64,000 bases of DNA from Primula veris (lineage: Eukaryota > Streptophyta > Magnoliopsida > Ericales > Primulaceae), in the NCBI GenBank assembly GCA_963682055.1, contig OY821742.1, positions 136,501 through 200,500 of the forward strand, in the 5' to 3' direction. A program made the position numbers and the translations under genes. The notes below the pieces were generated by a model that ran no database searches, was not told the DNA's origin, and was given only the letters and a program-made list of their open reading frames with translations. Below are positions 10,925-23,683 of this stretch, one piece after another (position 1 is the first letter of the stretch; each line of letters starts with the position of its first letter).

Positions 10925-13560
10925 AGGGTTAATTATCATCCCTAGTCACACTTTTTATACTTTATCACAAAAAATCGCATCTTAATGTTTTCATTCCCAA
11001 TAAGTCATATTTTTTAAAAATTCAATCAAATTACAAAATTGTCATTATGCTAACCTATAAATTATAATTTCTCTCTCTCAAAATCTAAAAAAAAAAAACA
11101 TATGAAAAAATTAACAATATTTTCAAAATAACAAAAATTAGAAAAGATGCATAAAAATAAAAATAAGCATTCTTTTTCCTCACAAAAAATTAGCTTCTTT
11201 CACAAAAAAATAGTTTTTTCACACAAAAAAATAGATTTCTCACAAAAAAATTGTTTATCCATAAAAAAAATTTCCAAAAAATCGAAAAAATCCGAAATAA
11301 ATAAAATCAACAAAAAATCATGCGGGGCAATAGAAAGTGCATAAAAAGTGCATACGGGTCAATAAAAGTGCATAAAACGTGCATACAGAGGCATAAAAAG
11401 TGTATAAAAAGTGCATATATGTGTATAAAAAGTGCATAAAACGCCAATAAAAATGCATACGAGGGTATAAAATGTGCATAAAAAGTCAATAAAATTGTAT
11501 ACGGTGCATAAAAAGTGCATAAAAGTGGATACGAGTGAATAAAAAATCAATAAAAGTGCATAGATGTGCATAAAAGGTCAATAAAATTACATACGAGTGC
11601 ATAAAAATGTCAAAAAAAAAATATCACACAATTTTTTTTTCGAAAAAACAGGAAAAATAAAATAAAATCAAGAATAAAATAATAAATCATACATGTCAAT
11701 AGAAAGTGCATACGAGTCAATAAAATTGCATAAAACGTGCATACGGGTTAATAAAAGTGGATAAAACGTGCATACGAGTCAATAAAACGTGCATACGGGT
11801 GCATACAAAGTACATATGCAGGCATAAAAAGTGCATATTTTTCATTGTCCGTATATATTATTGCTCGAAAATTAGTCACAAGAATTAGAAACTAGTTAGT
11901 TGATCGTAGTTTACTTGACGCAAACTATATCTTTTTTATGTAATTCCCTATATGTCACACTTTTGATACTTTATCCTCAAAATGTCACACCCCAATATTT
12001 CCATCCCCAATAAGTCACACTTTTTTAAAATTCAACTAATTTACAAAATTGTCATTTCCCAACATTATAATTTGTCTCTCTAAAAATCTAAAAAAGAAAA
12101 TACATATTAAAAAATTAACAATATTTCAAAAAAACAAAATTTAGGGAAAATGCAAAAAAAAAATCACTTTTTTCACACAAAAAAATAGCTTTTTTTCATA
12201 AAAAAAAGTTTTTTTACAAAAAAAAAAAGTTCTTTCACACAAAAAAGAAATTTCCTTACAAAAAACGTTCAAAAAATTTGAAAAAACCCAAAAAAAATCA
12301 AGAAAAATTCAAAAAAAAACAAAATTTAAAATGTAAATACGAGTTAATAAAAGTGTATAAAAAATACACACGGGTCAATAAAAAATAATACGAGTGAATA
12401 AAAGTGCATACGGGTCAATAAAAAATTAGATAAAAAATGCATACGTGTCAATAAAAAGTGCATACGGGTCGATAAAAACTGCATAAAATAGCAAAAAAAT
12501 GTATAAAACGTGCATAAAAGATATACAAGTGTATGAAATGTGCATTAAAAGTCATAAAAAGAGCATAAACGGTGCATAAAATGTACATAAAAGGTGTATA
12601 AAAGTGCATAAAAAATACATACGGCTTAATTAAAGTGCATAATAAATGCATAAAATGCGCATAAAAATTGCATGAAAGGTGCATAAAATGCATAAAAAGT
12701 GCATAAAAAGTGAATAAAAGTTCATTAAAATGTGCATAAAAGTGCATAATAAAATGCTAATGTTCATTAAAGTTTACCAAATTGCATAATAAAGTGCAAA
12801 AAAGTCACTAAAGTGCATAATATAGTGCATAAAATTAATTGAATTGCATAATAAACTCAAAAAATTAAAAAAAAAAAAAAATATAAAAAAATTGAAAAAA
12901 ATATAAACACAAAAGTGCATAATAAATGTCATAAAATTCACTAAAATGCATGATAAAATCGAAAAAAACTCAAAAAAATAAAAATCAAATGTGTACCCAG
13001 TTTTCGGGGTATACAGTTCATACAAACTACAAGCTCTTAATCCACAAATCACAAGATAAGGAAAAAAATCAAATGTGTTTCATAAACTAATGAAAACCAC
13101 CCAAAAATACCAAAAAAAAAGTCATTCATCCCAATTGATGCATTTTTTTTCCTCCTCACTTCTATGACACCCTAAAATACAGCTCCTCCGAAAATTCTTC
13201 GCCGATGACATGGGCAGTGTCGTTGTCGGTTTGAAGAGCGGAGCAATAGAGATGGAGATGATATCTCCGTTGTCGCAAGTGAACCCTAGGAGAGATATAT
13301 CTATAAAAAAGGTAAGATTAAATGATGAAAGAGATGTAGTTGTTTTGCAGATAGAGATAGATAGATTAGTTCGCAGAGAGAGATGAGTTAGATAATTGTA
13401 AAATTATATTTGTAGGTTTATTTATATTTTTTTGGATAGTGTGAATAAACGGTGAGAGTGATATTATATGTGATTTTTTAGTGATTAAGTTAGAAAAGCG
13501 TGACAATGACTTATTGGTTTTTTTCCCTATAAATTATAGTGTATTATTATCAATTAAGTG
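10925..13560. mobile_element. Degenerate TIR element(s) with A-rich tandem repeats
   Basis: Two related units start near 10925 and 11935 ('cacactttt.atactttatc', then 'aattacaaaattgtcat', then 'aaaaaattaacaatattt'). Each continues into long arrays built from 'gtgcataaaa', 'gtgcatacgggtcaataaaa' and similar words (11330-11840 and 12320-12960). Near the right end are a G+C-richer stretch (13190-13290), a GA-rich stretch (13360-13385) and an outer segment (13480-13545) that resembles the left end in inverted orientation ('gtgacaatgacttattgg', 'ccctataaatt'). This layout fits a non-autonomous terminal-inverted-repeat transposon, possibly Mutator-like. No transposase is visible, and the open frames within it are repeat translations (FMHFLCTFY-like) rather than genes. 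Confidence 0.5.
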
Positions 13561-14478
13561 CTAAACTAACGTGGAGTTGTTAATTTGTACTACTAATTTA
13601 GTTTACTTTGAGCAAAAATCACAACTATTAAAATGAATAATCTATAACAATTAATTAACTACTGCAGTTGTAACATAGTTCAACAAAACCAAAATCAAAC
13701 TGTTATGTACATACATATTATTTTGTGTGTTTCATTAGTAACTATTCGTAATCACAAATCTTTTAAAAGGAAGATCAACCAGAGAGATTAAAATATGTAC
13801 CTCGATGGGTATAAGAACTAGAGAAATGGGGATATAGAGATAGACGTGGTGTTCTTTAAAGAGTGTCGTGTGAGGTGGGGAAGAATTTTTGCAACCGGCG
13901 CATGCTGAAAATTATGCACAATAGAACTAAGTTATTATCACACGTTTATTTAAGTGAAATATTCTTTATTCAAATCTAAAGTTATCATAAAGGAAATAAA
14001 AAATAAAGTATACAAAACTAACCGGATATGGGTATCATACCCGGTACGATATGAGTATGACACTACGGGATATCAGACTATATTTTAAAAAATAGGATAT
14101 GGTACGCTCGGGTGTACGCCTAATAAATTGATAAAAGAGCGTTTGAGGCTCTATCAAAAATGTTTTTTTGAGCGTTTTTTTGTTTGTTGAAAATGTTACT
14201 ATTTTGTGAATTTTTTTTTTGTTAACTCATCTTCTTAAAAGCCAGGACATCCACTATTCCATTTTAAGAAATAATCTACTCCTTTTAGTCAATTGTTATT
14301 AAGTGAGAATAAACTAGCTATTTTATTTATTCCGCTATTTTACTTTTCAACAAATTAAAAAGAAAGAGATTTAAGAAAAACATAATTTAGAATTTAACTA
14401 AAGCACCATTTTTTTTTGGTTGGAAAAATAGTGAGTTATTTTAAAAAGTTGTTCAATTCTTTAATGTTGTAATCCATC
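13561..14478. other. Intergenic, nothing recognised
   Basis: AT-rich sequence without a supportable gene. A short stretch near 14020-14110 contains repeated 'cgggatat' and 'ggatatgg' words but no clear element boundary. Confidence 0.4.
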
Positions 14479-14651
14479 AAAAACAATGGTTAAAGTCTTT
14501 CTAAAGGCGGTAATTTTGAACCGCCTTTATTGTTTTGTTTAAAGGCGGTTGATTTCCGCCTCTAAAATAACCGCCTTGATTCCTAATAATTAAGACGGTT
14601 TTGTTATCGACTTTAAAAAAGCCGTTATAATTTAACCATTTTCTAGTAGTG
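14479..14651 (-). mobile_element. CACTA (En/Spm) transposon terminal fragment
   Basis: Read on the minus strand from 14651, the sequence starts CACTACTAGAAAATGG, the typical terminus of CACTA superfamily DNA transposons. It is followed by repeated subterminal words in both orientations ('ggcggt', 'accgcc', 'aagccgt'), as expected for transposase-binding subterminal repeats. I found no matching opposite end or transposase in the window. This is either a solo end or a small internally deleted copy whose second terminus has decayed. Confidence 0.75.
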
Positions 14652-16201
14652 ATTGTTTTTAATTCTTTTAAATGCCCATAAATATTTAGATAAAATTATT
14701 TTTGAAACGAATGACAATTAAAATTTAATCAAATATCCAATTGATTAAATATGACATAATCGCACTTAAAAACGAATATCCCTAAAGTTGAGCAGTCTGT
14801 CGTCACAAACTAAAAGTTGCTCTACCCATCGAAACTGACATCGTTAAACATGCTCTAAATTAGATCTCCAAACTGATAGGCTAAGCAACACAAGATATAC
14901 AAATTATATCACTTAAAATAGTATAATTCTTGCATATCGTTGTGTCTGTGTTTGGGGGGTTGGGGGACGCCCTATGATTCTTAGATTGGTCATCTCAGGA
15001 TCCAACGTGATCTCGTCGGATTAGGATGCAAAATTATATGATCCAGATTGGACCTATTTCCAATATTGTGTTTTAATTCTAAAGGAAACATTAAGACATG
15101 GGAAAAAAAATCCAAACATAATCAAGAACCTACATAATTTTAACAAATCCGTTTAGGTTTAGGAACACGATATAAATCATTCAATTTTTAATTAGGGTCA
15201 ATTGGCCAATTTCTTTATTCTTTCTAGCTTGGACCTTTGTCTGCATAATGTCGCCGCTCCGTCGATGACGATGTGACATAATGACGAACGTTGGTGCAAC
15301 ATATGTATGCGACTCTACTCGAAACTTACAATCTTAGAAACAATCTACTTGAAAATTTATTTTTCCGTAATTTTTGGGGGTTTTATGATTATTTTGATGG
15401 TTTTTTTCGTCATCTCGGCTTGTCCCGACTTTTCTTTTTGTTCCTTTTCATTTTTCCCAGCGTTTTATTAGGCATATTGGAGATTTGATTTTTTCAAGTT
15501 TTAATTACCTTTTTTTCCAGGGTTTTATTTAGACTTTTCTCGGGTGTTATGGACTTTTACGTTTTTTTTTCTTTTGAGTTTTAGTTATTATTTGTTAGAG
15601 TTAAAGTCGGTTGGATGGACCATGGAGTTTGTCTTACAAAAATTTAAGATACACTATTAATCTCGGGTTTATTATATTTTAATACGTCAAATTACTGTTA
15701 ATTTTTCATTTAGTACTACAAAATATGAATATTTATTTGAAGTACCGTCAATTTTGAATTGTTTGGAATTTAGTACAACTCCGTCAACACTAACTACTTT
15801 TTTGGATGGAATCCGTTAACATAAGTGGTATTTTGGTCATTTTATTACAATAGTACAAAAACTACCATTTCAATAGTTTATGATATTAAACGAAAAATTG
15901 AACATATTTTGAGATGCTAAATATAATAAACTCCTTCAAACCCTAACCGATAAATAAATACCTAGAAACTGACACGTGACCTCATTCCGTAAATAAATAG
16001 ACGACGGGTCGACGGCATGCAAAATCAACCAAATTTGTAAGGTGGGGGGTGTACAAAGTCAATTTTCTGAAAACCGAGTGTACAAAGTAGAATTTTTTTT
16101 ATGTAAAATGGGTTGTGTATAAAATTAAAAATTTCCCCACCATCTTGATAAAAATTAACGAAAATCCCGAAAACCCTAACCATAATACTTACACACTGGC
16201 G

Positions 16202-16203
<2 letters not shown>
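14652..16203. other. Intergenic, nothing recognised
   Basis: T/A-rich sequence with no supportable gene. The frame at 15291-15488 on the plus strand is Phe/Leu-rich and is judged fortuitous. Confidence 0.4.
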
Positions 16204-16234
<31 letters not shown>

Positions 16235-16236
16235 AG
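16204..16236. repeat. CT microsatellite
   Basis: A perfect (ct)n tract. CT-rich tracts are common in plant 5' untranslated regions, so this could mark the 5' leader of the plus-strand PPR gene at 19463 with a long leader intron. I see no other evidence for that. Confidence 0.8.
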
Positions 16237-16759
16237 TAAAGGTTCTCACTCCCACTTTTTACTACCCATTGTTATTTTTGTATATTTTATTTGACCTTGT
16301 TTTTGCTTTTCTAACAAACCATGGGTTTAGGTTTAGTTGTGTACAAATTTTAAGACTGTTTTGGTTGTTTGGTCTAGAGATCAGGTTATTCAGGTCTTGT
16401 TTGGTTTCTGATTTTTAAGCAAAAAATATTACTATTTGTTTACCTGCAATGGAATATAGAAAGAAGTTATCAAAATAATAAAAACAAATCATCAAAATAA
16501 TTAAACTTTGGAAAAAAGTTGTTTTAATTTGTCTAATTCAATCTTACATCATTGTTATATCTTGATATTTGTAAGAAGTAATTCTCATTTTTTGTTTTTT
16601 TGAAAGCATAACAATGAAGAAAATTCCAATATGCAAGTACTATTATTCATCATTAAGTGAAAAAAGAGGCTTACATCTATTACTACTATAGCTAAAAAAA
16701 GAGGTCAAAATCCAGGTCTATCTTGTAAGTTGCGTTGTATTTGTTTGGTGTTTGTTTAA

Positions 16760-17780
16760 AAGCAAATCTTTTTGGTTTTATGAATACATATTCAGGGCTT
16801 TTTGGTTGTAAATTTTAAGGAAATAAGCTTGATATTTTGAGATTGAAAAGAAATTGGGTTCATTGAGAAAACTTTCCAGCTTTTCCTGACTAAAAAAGAC
16901 CACAAAAGCTAAGCTTTTGATTTTATCGACCATATGCAGCCCAGATTCAAACAAAAGCAGAATTTTTTTTTGAGCTTTTAAGCTGCCACCAAACAAGGCT
17001 TTATTTTTAGCCTCGGATAAAACAGGTTTATTTTTCTTGAATCCCCTCTAGCCAAACAAGTTACAATGTATACTTCTAGCCACTTCCGCTTCCAGTGAGA
17101 GTATTATCTGTGTTATGTATTTTTGTAGAAGATACATGTAGTGTGTTTGGTTGCAGCTTTGCTTTTTCGTATATAATTTCGGATTTTCTGTGGTAGGTGA
17201 AAAGTAAAACCAGATATACCAGATACTTAAAGTTTGAAGAAATACATGTGCATCTGAACACCATTGCCACCGCCTCTTTAAATATGTAATGAAAATTAGT
17301 TGCCGAGGCTTGGAACTGCCTTTATAAATATATAATTGTCAATGATTAGTGTTTTTTTTTTATAGGAAATAGGCAAATTCTGATTCATGGGTTTTATTGT
17401 AACTTTTTTATGAGATGCAGTGTATTTGTTTGGTTTGCTTAAAAGCGGTGTTTTTTTGGTTTTTCGGCTTGAGAAAATTAGAATTTTGAAGCTTGATGAA
17501 ATCATGTTTAGCGCTTATTAGGTTGTAGATTTTAAGGAAATAAGCCTGATATTTGGGGTACATTGGAAAAGCTTGTAGCTTTTTCAGGCGAAATGAATGC
17601 AAAAGCTAAGCTTTTAAGCCGATTAATTGAACGCAGTCTGAAATTTAAACAAAAACAGAAAAAAAAAACTGAGCTTTTAAACTGCCACCAAACAAGGAGA
17701 TTTTAAGCTGCCACCAAACAAGGCTTTATTTTTAAACTCTAGTAAGCCAGGTTTATTTTGCTTAAAAACCCTCCACCCAC
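16760..17780. repeat. Local duplication of ~0.65 kb
   Basis: 16760-17060 and 17425-17770 share 'aaaagctaagctttt', 'ctgccaccaaacaaggcttt' and 'caggtttattttt.cttga'. The second copy also contains an internal repeat of the 'gctgccaccaaacaagg' word (near 17680 and 17708). The content is non-coding and resembles a dispersed, possibly hAT- or Harbinger-like, repeat. Confidence 0.6.
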
Positions 17781-19462
17781 ACTATATTTCTAGCTACTTT
17801 CATTTCCATTGATTATTCTGTAGAAAGACATCGGTGTGTTTGGTTGCAGCTTTTATTCCTAGCTTGTTTCGACTTGTAAGTTGAAATGTATCTTGTTGGC
17901 TAACGTAAAAACTGAGAATTTTATGTTAAATAAAGCAGAGTTTATCGTGTATTAACCTACCTTATTTGCCTATAACCCCCAGACAGACAAGTTACAGTGC
18001 ATAGTTGTATCTGTTTTCATTTCTCGCAAAAAAGCATCGTTTGTAGGAATCTGCATGGCACACTAAATGTATGGTTTTATCACTAAAGACAAAAAACAAT
18101 TATTGCTTAATTCTGTAGTTCATCATCTCATTTCATGGTATCTCCATCCTATTAAGTACAAAATGCAATTCATTCCATGCTCTTTTTAACTTGGGTACTC
18201 AAATGCATTTTTTGGTTACCCGCCTAACCCGAAATAGGTTGTTAGGTACCTGAAGGCATAAAAAGACAAAATAATTTACTTAACACTGTTACACTTAATT
18301 AAGGAAAAGGGAGACAATTTATACGCATATTTGAAAATTCAGTTTAGGTTTCTTCTTTTGTTATTTTACTTTCTATCACTCAGAAGCATACCGCAACCTG
18401 CAACAACATTCGAACTAAGCTTAACCCGCGAACCGTATAACCAGACAATTAAAGTACCACATTCCTAATTTTATACCATATACCATAACAAACCATGACC
18501 TAGGTAACAATATACCGAGTCATTAGTTATTTTGCCAAGTCTGTATCCGTACACTTGTGATACCCCTCTCTGTCCACTATTTATTGACGTTACATAATAA
18601 AAAAACTAAATGAGTAATATAATCATTCTTAACTAAATATTTCTATCTAATGAACACTCTAGAGCTCGTGGACTCGGGGGTTTTTAGCCCACTCCTGTCT
18701 TAGTTCAAGTGAGGATGAGTGCCCTTATAGTTCTCTGAGTCTTCCCCTTTACTTCAGTTGTCAGTTATAATTCGCCCTAGGGTGATTAAGCAGAATTAAG
18801 CGGACTTAGGCAATTTTTGCCTGGAAGTCAACACTAGCAGTCATTTTAGTCTTTAGGACCACGCTTGTGCTAGACCCTCATACAGTGTATCATGATTGAT
18901 GGAAGTGACCCCGCGTTTCACGCTTTCTATAAGCTTGTGCGACAAATTCATATAATCTGAAATGCATGAGTGGAAAGTTGTGGTTCTGTGATGTAAACTT
19001 GCTATCCAAAACCAAGCTTGTGCTTTGAAAAACCATGGATAATTTGATGTTTACAAAGTTTCATGTTTCTTATATGTGCATGTAGTATCCGTATATATGC
19101 CAATTGTAACAAGTATTTTTTTGTTGTTGTGAACTTGGGAATCTTGATAAGAAACGACGCCTTAAATTCAGCTAAACTAACTAAAATTTACTTCTGTGAT
19201 GGTGCCTAAACTTTATGTATACACAAGTCCAACTTGTGTGAGGATGTGCAATTGTCAAGTATTCTTTCAGTAATACTTATGAGGTGTTGGTTGAATCACA
19301 CTGCATTTTTCTCTTTGTTTTTTTTTTAGATCAGATGTACTTCATTACTTACTCTGCCTCTACCTTTTTTCAGGGTTACTTTCCTATCCACGTCTGTTTG
19401 AAGGTACAATTCCTCTCAAGATGTTTATTGTTGAGCCTGATTTGGTGCAAAGTTCTGCGTGA
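17781..19462. other. Upstream region of the PPR gene
   Basis: No coding exon can be supported here. A pyrimidine tract ending in 'cttttttcag' near 19373 is a good splice acceptor, so the 90 bp before the PPR start codon may be the last part of a spliced 5' leader. The rest appears unremarkable. Confidence 0.4.
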
Positions 19463-20377
19463 ATGGCTAAAATATATCATCAATTTTCTCTAATTGGAAA
19501 ATCACGACTCAAGAGGTTACAATGCGGTTATCATACATTGGTTCAAGGTCATCAAATACTCGACCAAATCATTGGAAGTTCCAAAAGTTCATCCGAGCTT
19601 CACAGCAATGTTTGCAATTTGATACCACCATCAATAAATGTAACACAAATAATGCAGACCTTAAGTTATAGTATGATGGCAAATTCTCGTACCCACAACC
19701 ATTATACTACGTCATTTGTCCATCAAAATGACAATGTGCAAGATCTGAGGGGAAAGAATCCAGGTGTAATAGGAAAGCTCCAAATTGGGGAAAATATGTC
19801 TAGAAAAGAAAAGATGAACATTCTACTCAACACGCTAATGGATACCAACGATAGTAAAGAAGCTATTTATGGTGCACTAGATGCGTTTATCGCATGGGAA
19901 CAAAACTTTCCCATTGGACAGCTTAAGAATGTTTTAATTACTCTTGAGAAAGAACAACAATGGCATCGAGTTATTCAGGTCATAAAGTGGATGCTAAGCA
20001 AAGGGCAAGGCAACACGATGAACACATACGGACAACTGATAAAAGCATTGGATATGGATCATCGAGTAGACGAGGCTCATGAAATATGGGTGAAAAAAAT
20101 CGGTAATGACTTGCACTCGGTACCTTGGAAATTGGGTAAATGTATGATATCTGTGTATTATCATAATAATATGATGCAGAGACTTGTAAATCTTTTCAAG
20201 GGTTTCGAGTCTTTTGATCGCAAGCCACCAGAGAAGTCGATTGTGCAAAAAGTAGCCAATGCATATGAAATATTGGGCCGCATTGAAGAGAGGGACCGGA
20301 TTTTGGAGAAATACAAGGGTCTATTTGAGATGGAATCGCCCAAAAAAAGTAAAAGGAAAAATAAGAAACAAGGGTAG
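19463..20377 (+). CDS. Organellar PPR-superfamily protein, At4g18975-like
   Basis: A single uninterrupted frame of 304 residues. The N-terminal ~95 residues are basic and Ser/Thr/Gln-rich with few acidic residues, fitting an organelle transit peptide. Residues ~110-280 form a helical-repeat region with short PPR-like units, including NTMNTYGQLIKALD, a WHRVIQVIKWMLSKGQ segment and a VDEAHEIWVKKIGNDLHS segment. These match, from memory, the small plant family typified by Arabidopsis At4g18975 and At4g21190 (EMB1417). The C-terminus is a Lys-rich tail (KKSKRKNKKQG). PPR proteins generally bind organellar RNA. A specific target is not known to me and cannot be inferred. The start was chosen as the first ATG of the frame. 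Relatives may have additional 5' exons, so the very N-terminus is less certain than the body. Confidence 0.85.
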   Translation: MAKIYHQFSLIGKSRLKRLQCGYHTLVQGHQILDQIIGSSKSSSELHSNVCNLIPPSINVTQIMQTLSYSMMANSRTHNHYTTSFVHQNDNVQDLRGKNPGVIGKLQIGENMSRKEKMNILLNTLMDTNDSKEAIYGALDAFIAWEQNFPIGQLKNVLITLEKEQQWHRVIQVIKWMLSKGQGNTMNTYGQLIKALDMDHRVDEAHEIWVKKIGNDLHSVPWKLGKCMISVYYHNNMMQRLVNLFKGFESFDRKPPEKSIVQKVANAYEILGRIEERDRILEKYKGLFEMESPKKSKRKNKKQG

Positions 20378-22188
20378 AGAGTTTTTACCTCCTCATTTAC
20401 TATGTTTTCTCAAGCATAGCAGCTTGCATGTCAACAAGCTGATAGTGATTTTCACTTGATTTTTGGGTAATGAAAACTCTGCTATGAATGCTAATCTTGT
20501 GACGTTTTTTATTTACTTATTCAATTTGCCAGTTCACATCTATTTACGGCGAACGTACTTATTTCCACATTACACCATAACTAGCCTATTTCAAAAAATT
20601 TCTGAGAACTCCCCTTAGCGTATACAAACTTAATAAACACAAAGCAGAAATTTATTTCCAAGTGTATTTAATTTTACCTAAGCAATTACAAAATATCTTG
20701 CTCCATACCATGTTATCACTATCACTTCACCAAACCGACAAAGCCACAGGTGGCTTGCTAGTTGGGTTTATTAGCCGAAAGCTGTTGAGAGAGTCAATAA
20801 AGGCATCAGACTGCAGGCTTGTTACCTAATACTGGCTTGGTATTACTAAACAAATAATGAATCACTATATTGTGTGACGACTACTTTTCATCATCCTACT
20901 GTTTGAATGTTAATGGAAGATCCAAAGGAGATGCTGTTATTATCACCACCCTATCAGCTGGCTGCACCACCGTTAAATTACTCGAAATATCGATCCAAGT
21001 ATCACCCAGTACAAAACTATTGTTTACAACATTTTGCTCCAAAATAGACTTGGGCATGCATGGTGTGACTGGGTGAGCAGTCATTGAACTGCTCAGGCTT
21101 ATAAGCTCTATGATTAGGGCATACATGCGTTTTAGTCCATCTTTTAAATAGACCTATTCGGAATTCTGGTATCATGGTACTCTTTCTATCTGGGTAGCAG
21201 AAAAAGAAACTAATCACAAAAAGATATTGCAAAGCAGTAAATAGTAATGTAATGCCATTGCAGCTTGTTGTACGTTTAAGGGTGTTGGTTAATGGTTACT
21301 GGATTTGACTCCTTTTTTGCTGTTTTATTCAGTGCGTCCAAGGTACTAAAAATTAGAATGAACTGATATACAGAGATATTGATTTTTTTTTATTAAATAG
21401 TTGTTGATATTTATTTGGAGATCGTTTGTTTGCTTGAATATACTTCTTATTCGGCTTGAAAACCAGCCTACCAGTCATGAGTAAATCTGATATCACCTAT
21501 AACTATTTGTCTACTTTGCCAAAGAAATGTCAAATAGGCACCAAGTGAGAAAAAAAATCCCACCACATCGATTTCATTTAGTCATTTAGACATAATGATA
21601 GCGATAAATGTTACTCCGTAAACTATGATATGCATGTTCGAATTAATGCGACGCGCCAAATAATGGATACATGTTTCTGCGGGTGATTGGTGGGTCTGTT
21701 GGACATTTTTGGCATAACGGACTCTAGAAAAGGGAACAGCTGAAGTGTGTACCCTACTATTGATCGTAGGATCATTATTCATCTGACTTGAATACAAGTA
21801 TATATATAAGAAAATAACTAGGACAAACTTTGTTTATGCAATGTTTTTTTGTTGAAGATTTATAAACTAATGTTTGACGCTTTCTCATTTTTTTTTTTAT
21901 ATCACTAGAGCTTGTAATATTTCATTTTAGAGTTTGTTCCAGTAGGATATGATTCCTTAACAGGGACGAAAATTTATTGTTCTGGAGATGCAAGGCAGCC
22001 ACGCAAATTTTTCATTTTGTTTGCCATTTGCTCTTTTCATTATTAAAGTGACCTTCAGTCTGAACAACCGGGATATATATATACACATGACACCATTTCA
22101 TCAATTCCGGTCCTGCACGTAATAAAGAAATAAACGAATAAGCTACCAAAACACAAGTAAAGCAAAAAGACAGTTCAAAAAAAAAAAA
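20378..22188. other. Intergenic with an unrecognised coding-like stretch
   Basis: 20896-21180 on the minus strand has two overlapping frames with fairly even amino-acid composition (one includes VVIITASPLDLPLTF near its end, the other CPNHRAYKPEQFNDC). G+C content is higher than in its surroundings. I recognise no family, and no flanking splice structure is convincing. It may be a remnant of a gene or of a retroelement. The rest of the interval is featureless. Confidence 0.3.
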
Positions 22189-22190
22189 TA

Positions 22191-22420
22191 CTCTCTCCAT
22201 CCCAAAAATATGGTCACATACGAAACCACATGCAAGTTTGACCGGTCAAAAATTGTATTAAAATTGCCCAAATCAATTTTTTTAAAAGTTAATCATATAA
22301 TTCAAAAGTTAAATTACATTATTAAAATTTTAAAAAAATTATTTCGATAATTTTGATACAATTTCTTGGTCGGTCAAACTTGCACGTGATTTCAAATGGA
22401 ACTATGTTTTTGGGACGGAG
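22191..22420. mobile_element. Stowaway-like MITE, 230 bp
   Basis: The ends are inverted repeats: the left end carries 'ctccatcccaaaaatatggt' and the right end, read on the minus strand, 'ctccgtcccaaaaacatagt'. TA dinucleotides at 22189-22190 and 22421-22422 fit the TA target preference of Tc1/mariner elements. The internal part is also largely palindromic ('gtttgaccg.tcaaaaattgt' against 'acaatttcttggtcggtcaaac'). No coding capacity. A related copy lies at 62878-63112. Confidence 0.85.
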
Positions 22421-23683
22421 TAGTAAGAATTTAGGAACTGTTTTTTACTCCCTATCCCGAGCCCGACATTTCGGTATCCAACAACTCAGGTACCCGATAG
22501 TTCGGGTACCCGATGGTTCGGGATGAGATAATCCCGATTACATTTTTTTTAAATCGAGAATTACTGTAAATTGAGAATTGAGTTACATTACTTTAAATTT
22601 GAAGGAATAAATTATCATGTTCCAAGGACGGAACTGTTTTGGTTGCGCTTTTATGTTTGGACTGTTTGTTTTTTACATGTTTGACAATAAAATTTGCCCA
22701 AAATGTAAATAAAAATATAGTCTATTACTCTATACTTTATATACTGTACTGCGGCTCAAAATCTTAAGTTTTTCCGTACCAGAAGTCTCGAATCAAACAC
22801 TGCACAATTTATATGGAAGTGAAAACTTAAGATTTAAAGGTTAATATGAGTGTTGTCCATTATACTTTTAGTTCCAAGGAATTTGGCCTACATATAACAG
22901 TTCTGGTCTTAAAATGTGATGTAAATTGTTTGTTCTACTATGGCCTATATAAATTAGAAATTAGGATTCATACTTGACAATGAATTGATTAACAAATTTA
23001 GATACATACATAATTAATATAACTAATTATTAGCATAAAATCTCTTAAATAGCATTTCGGGTATCCGGGGGGGTACACGAAAATATTAAAAATAAAACCC
23101 GATCCTGAAAGTGATCGGGTAGGGAGGAAACCCGATTGAGTCGAGTCGGGATTAGGTCGGGTCGGGAAAGTTTCGGGTCGGATCGGGAGGCGGGAATTTT
23201 CCCCAGCCCTTAACTGTCTTAAATAGCTTTTTGAGACATCTGGTTGCACAAAACATAATAAAAGATGTCACTTTTTTCAAAAAATCTAGGAAAAGGTAGG
23301 AAATCTGGCATAAAACTTGTAGGTTATTTGGCCAAAAATAGCTAATAATCTAGGCTATTAAGCATGTTACCCAGATGTCACTATGATTGCGAGCTAGTTT
23401 ATTACTTAAGCCAAGCAATTTAGTTGTAGCTTGCAGCCAATCAAAGCCATAATTCATATATATAGAGGAAGAACTAAATACAGTAGTAGCAACTTATGGA
23501 AAATTTATGAATTATGGCTTTGATTGGCTGCAAGGACAAAAAAAACGAAGAAAGGATAACCATGCACAACTGAATAATTAACTTAACTTTCCAGTCAAGT
23601 CCACACGAAAATTCTTCATGTATGTTTCCACTAGTACATTTTCAGTTTTGGAACTTTAGAGTCTACAGTTTTGCACCACATAC
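22421..23683. other. Spacer, left edge of duplicated block 2
   Basis: 22440-22530 and 23050-23210 are rich in 'cgggta', 'ccgatagttcggg' and 'gggtcgg' words, typical of dispersed non-autonomous repeats. 23213-23450 is the duplicate of 5127-5360. No further coding exon of the RINGv-like locus could be identified here. Confidence 0.45.

Noticed and set aside
11307..12747. Minus-strand frames rich in FMHFLCTFY-like words
   Set aside because: They are translations of the 'gtgcataaaa' tandem repeat and show no gene-like composition.
7790..13000. Regular repeats as a CRISPR array
   Set aside because: Units are contiguous and diverged rather than identical repeats separated by unique spacers, no cas genes exist, and the DNA is plant nuclear.
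14045..14060. 'cactacggga' as the second CACTA terminus
   Set aside because: It does not match the CACTACTAGAAAA terminus at 14651, lies in the wrong context and has no subterminal repeats.
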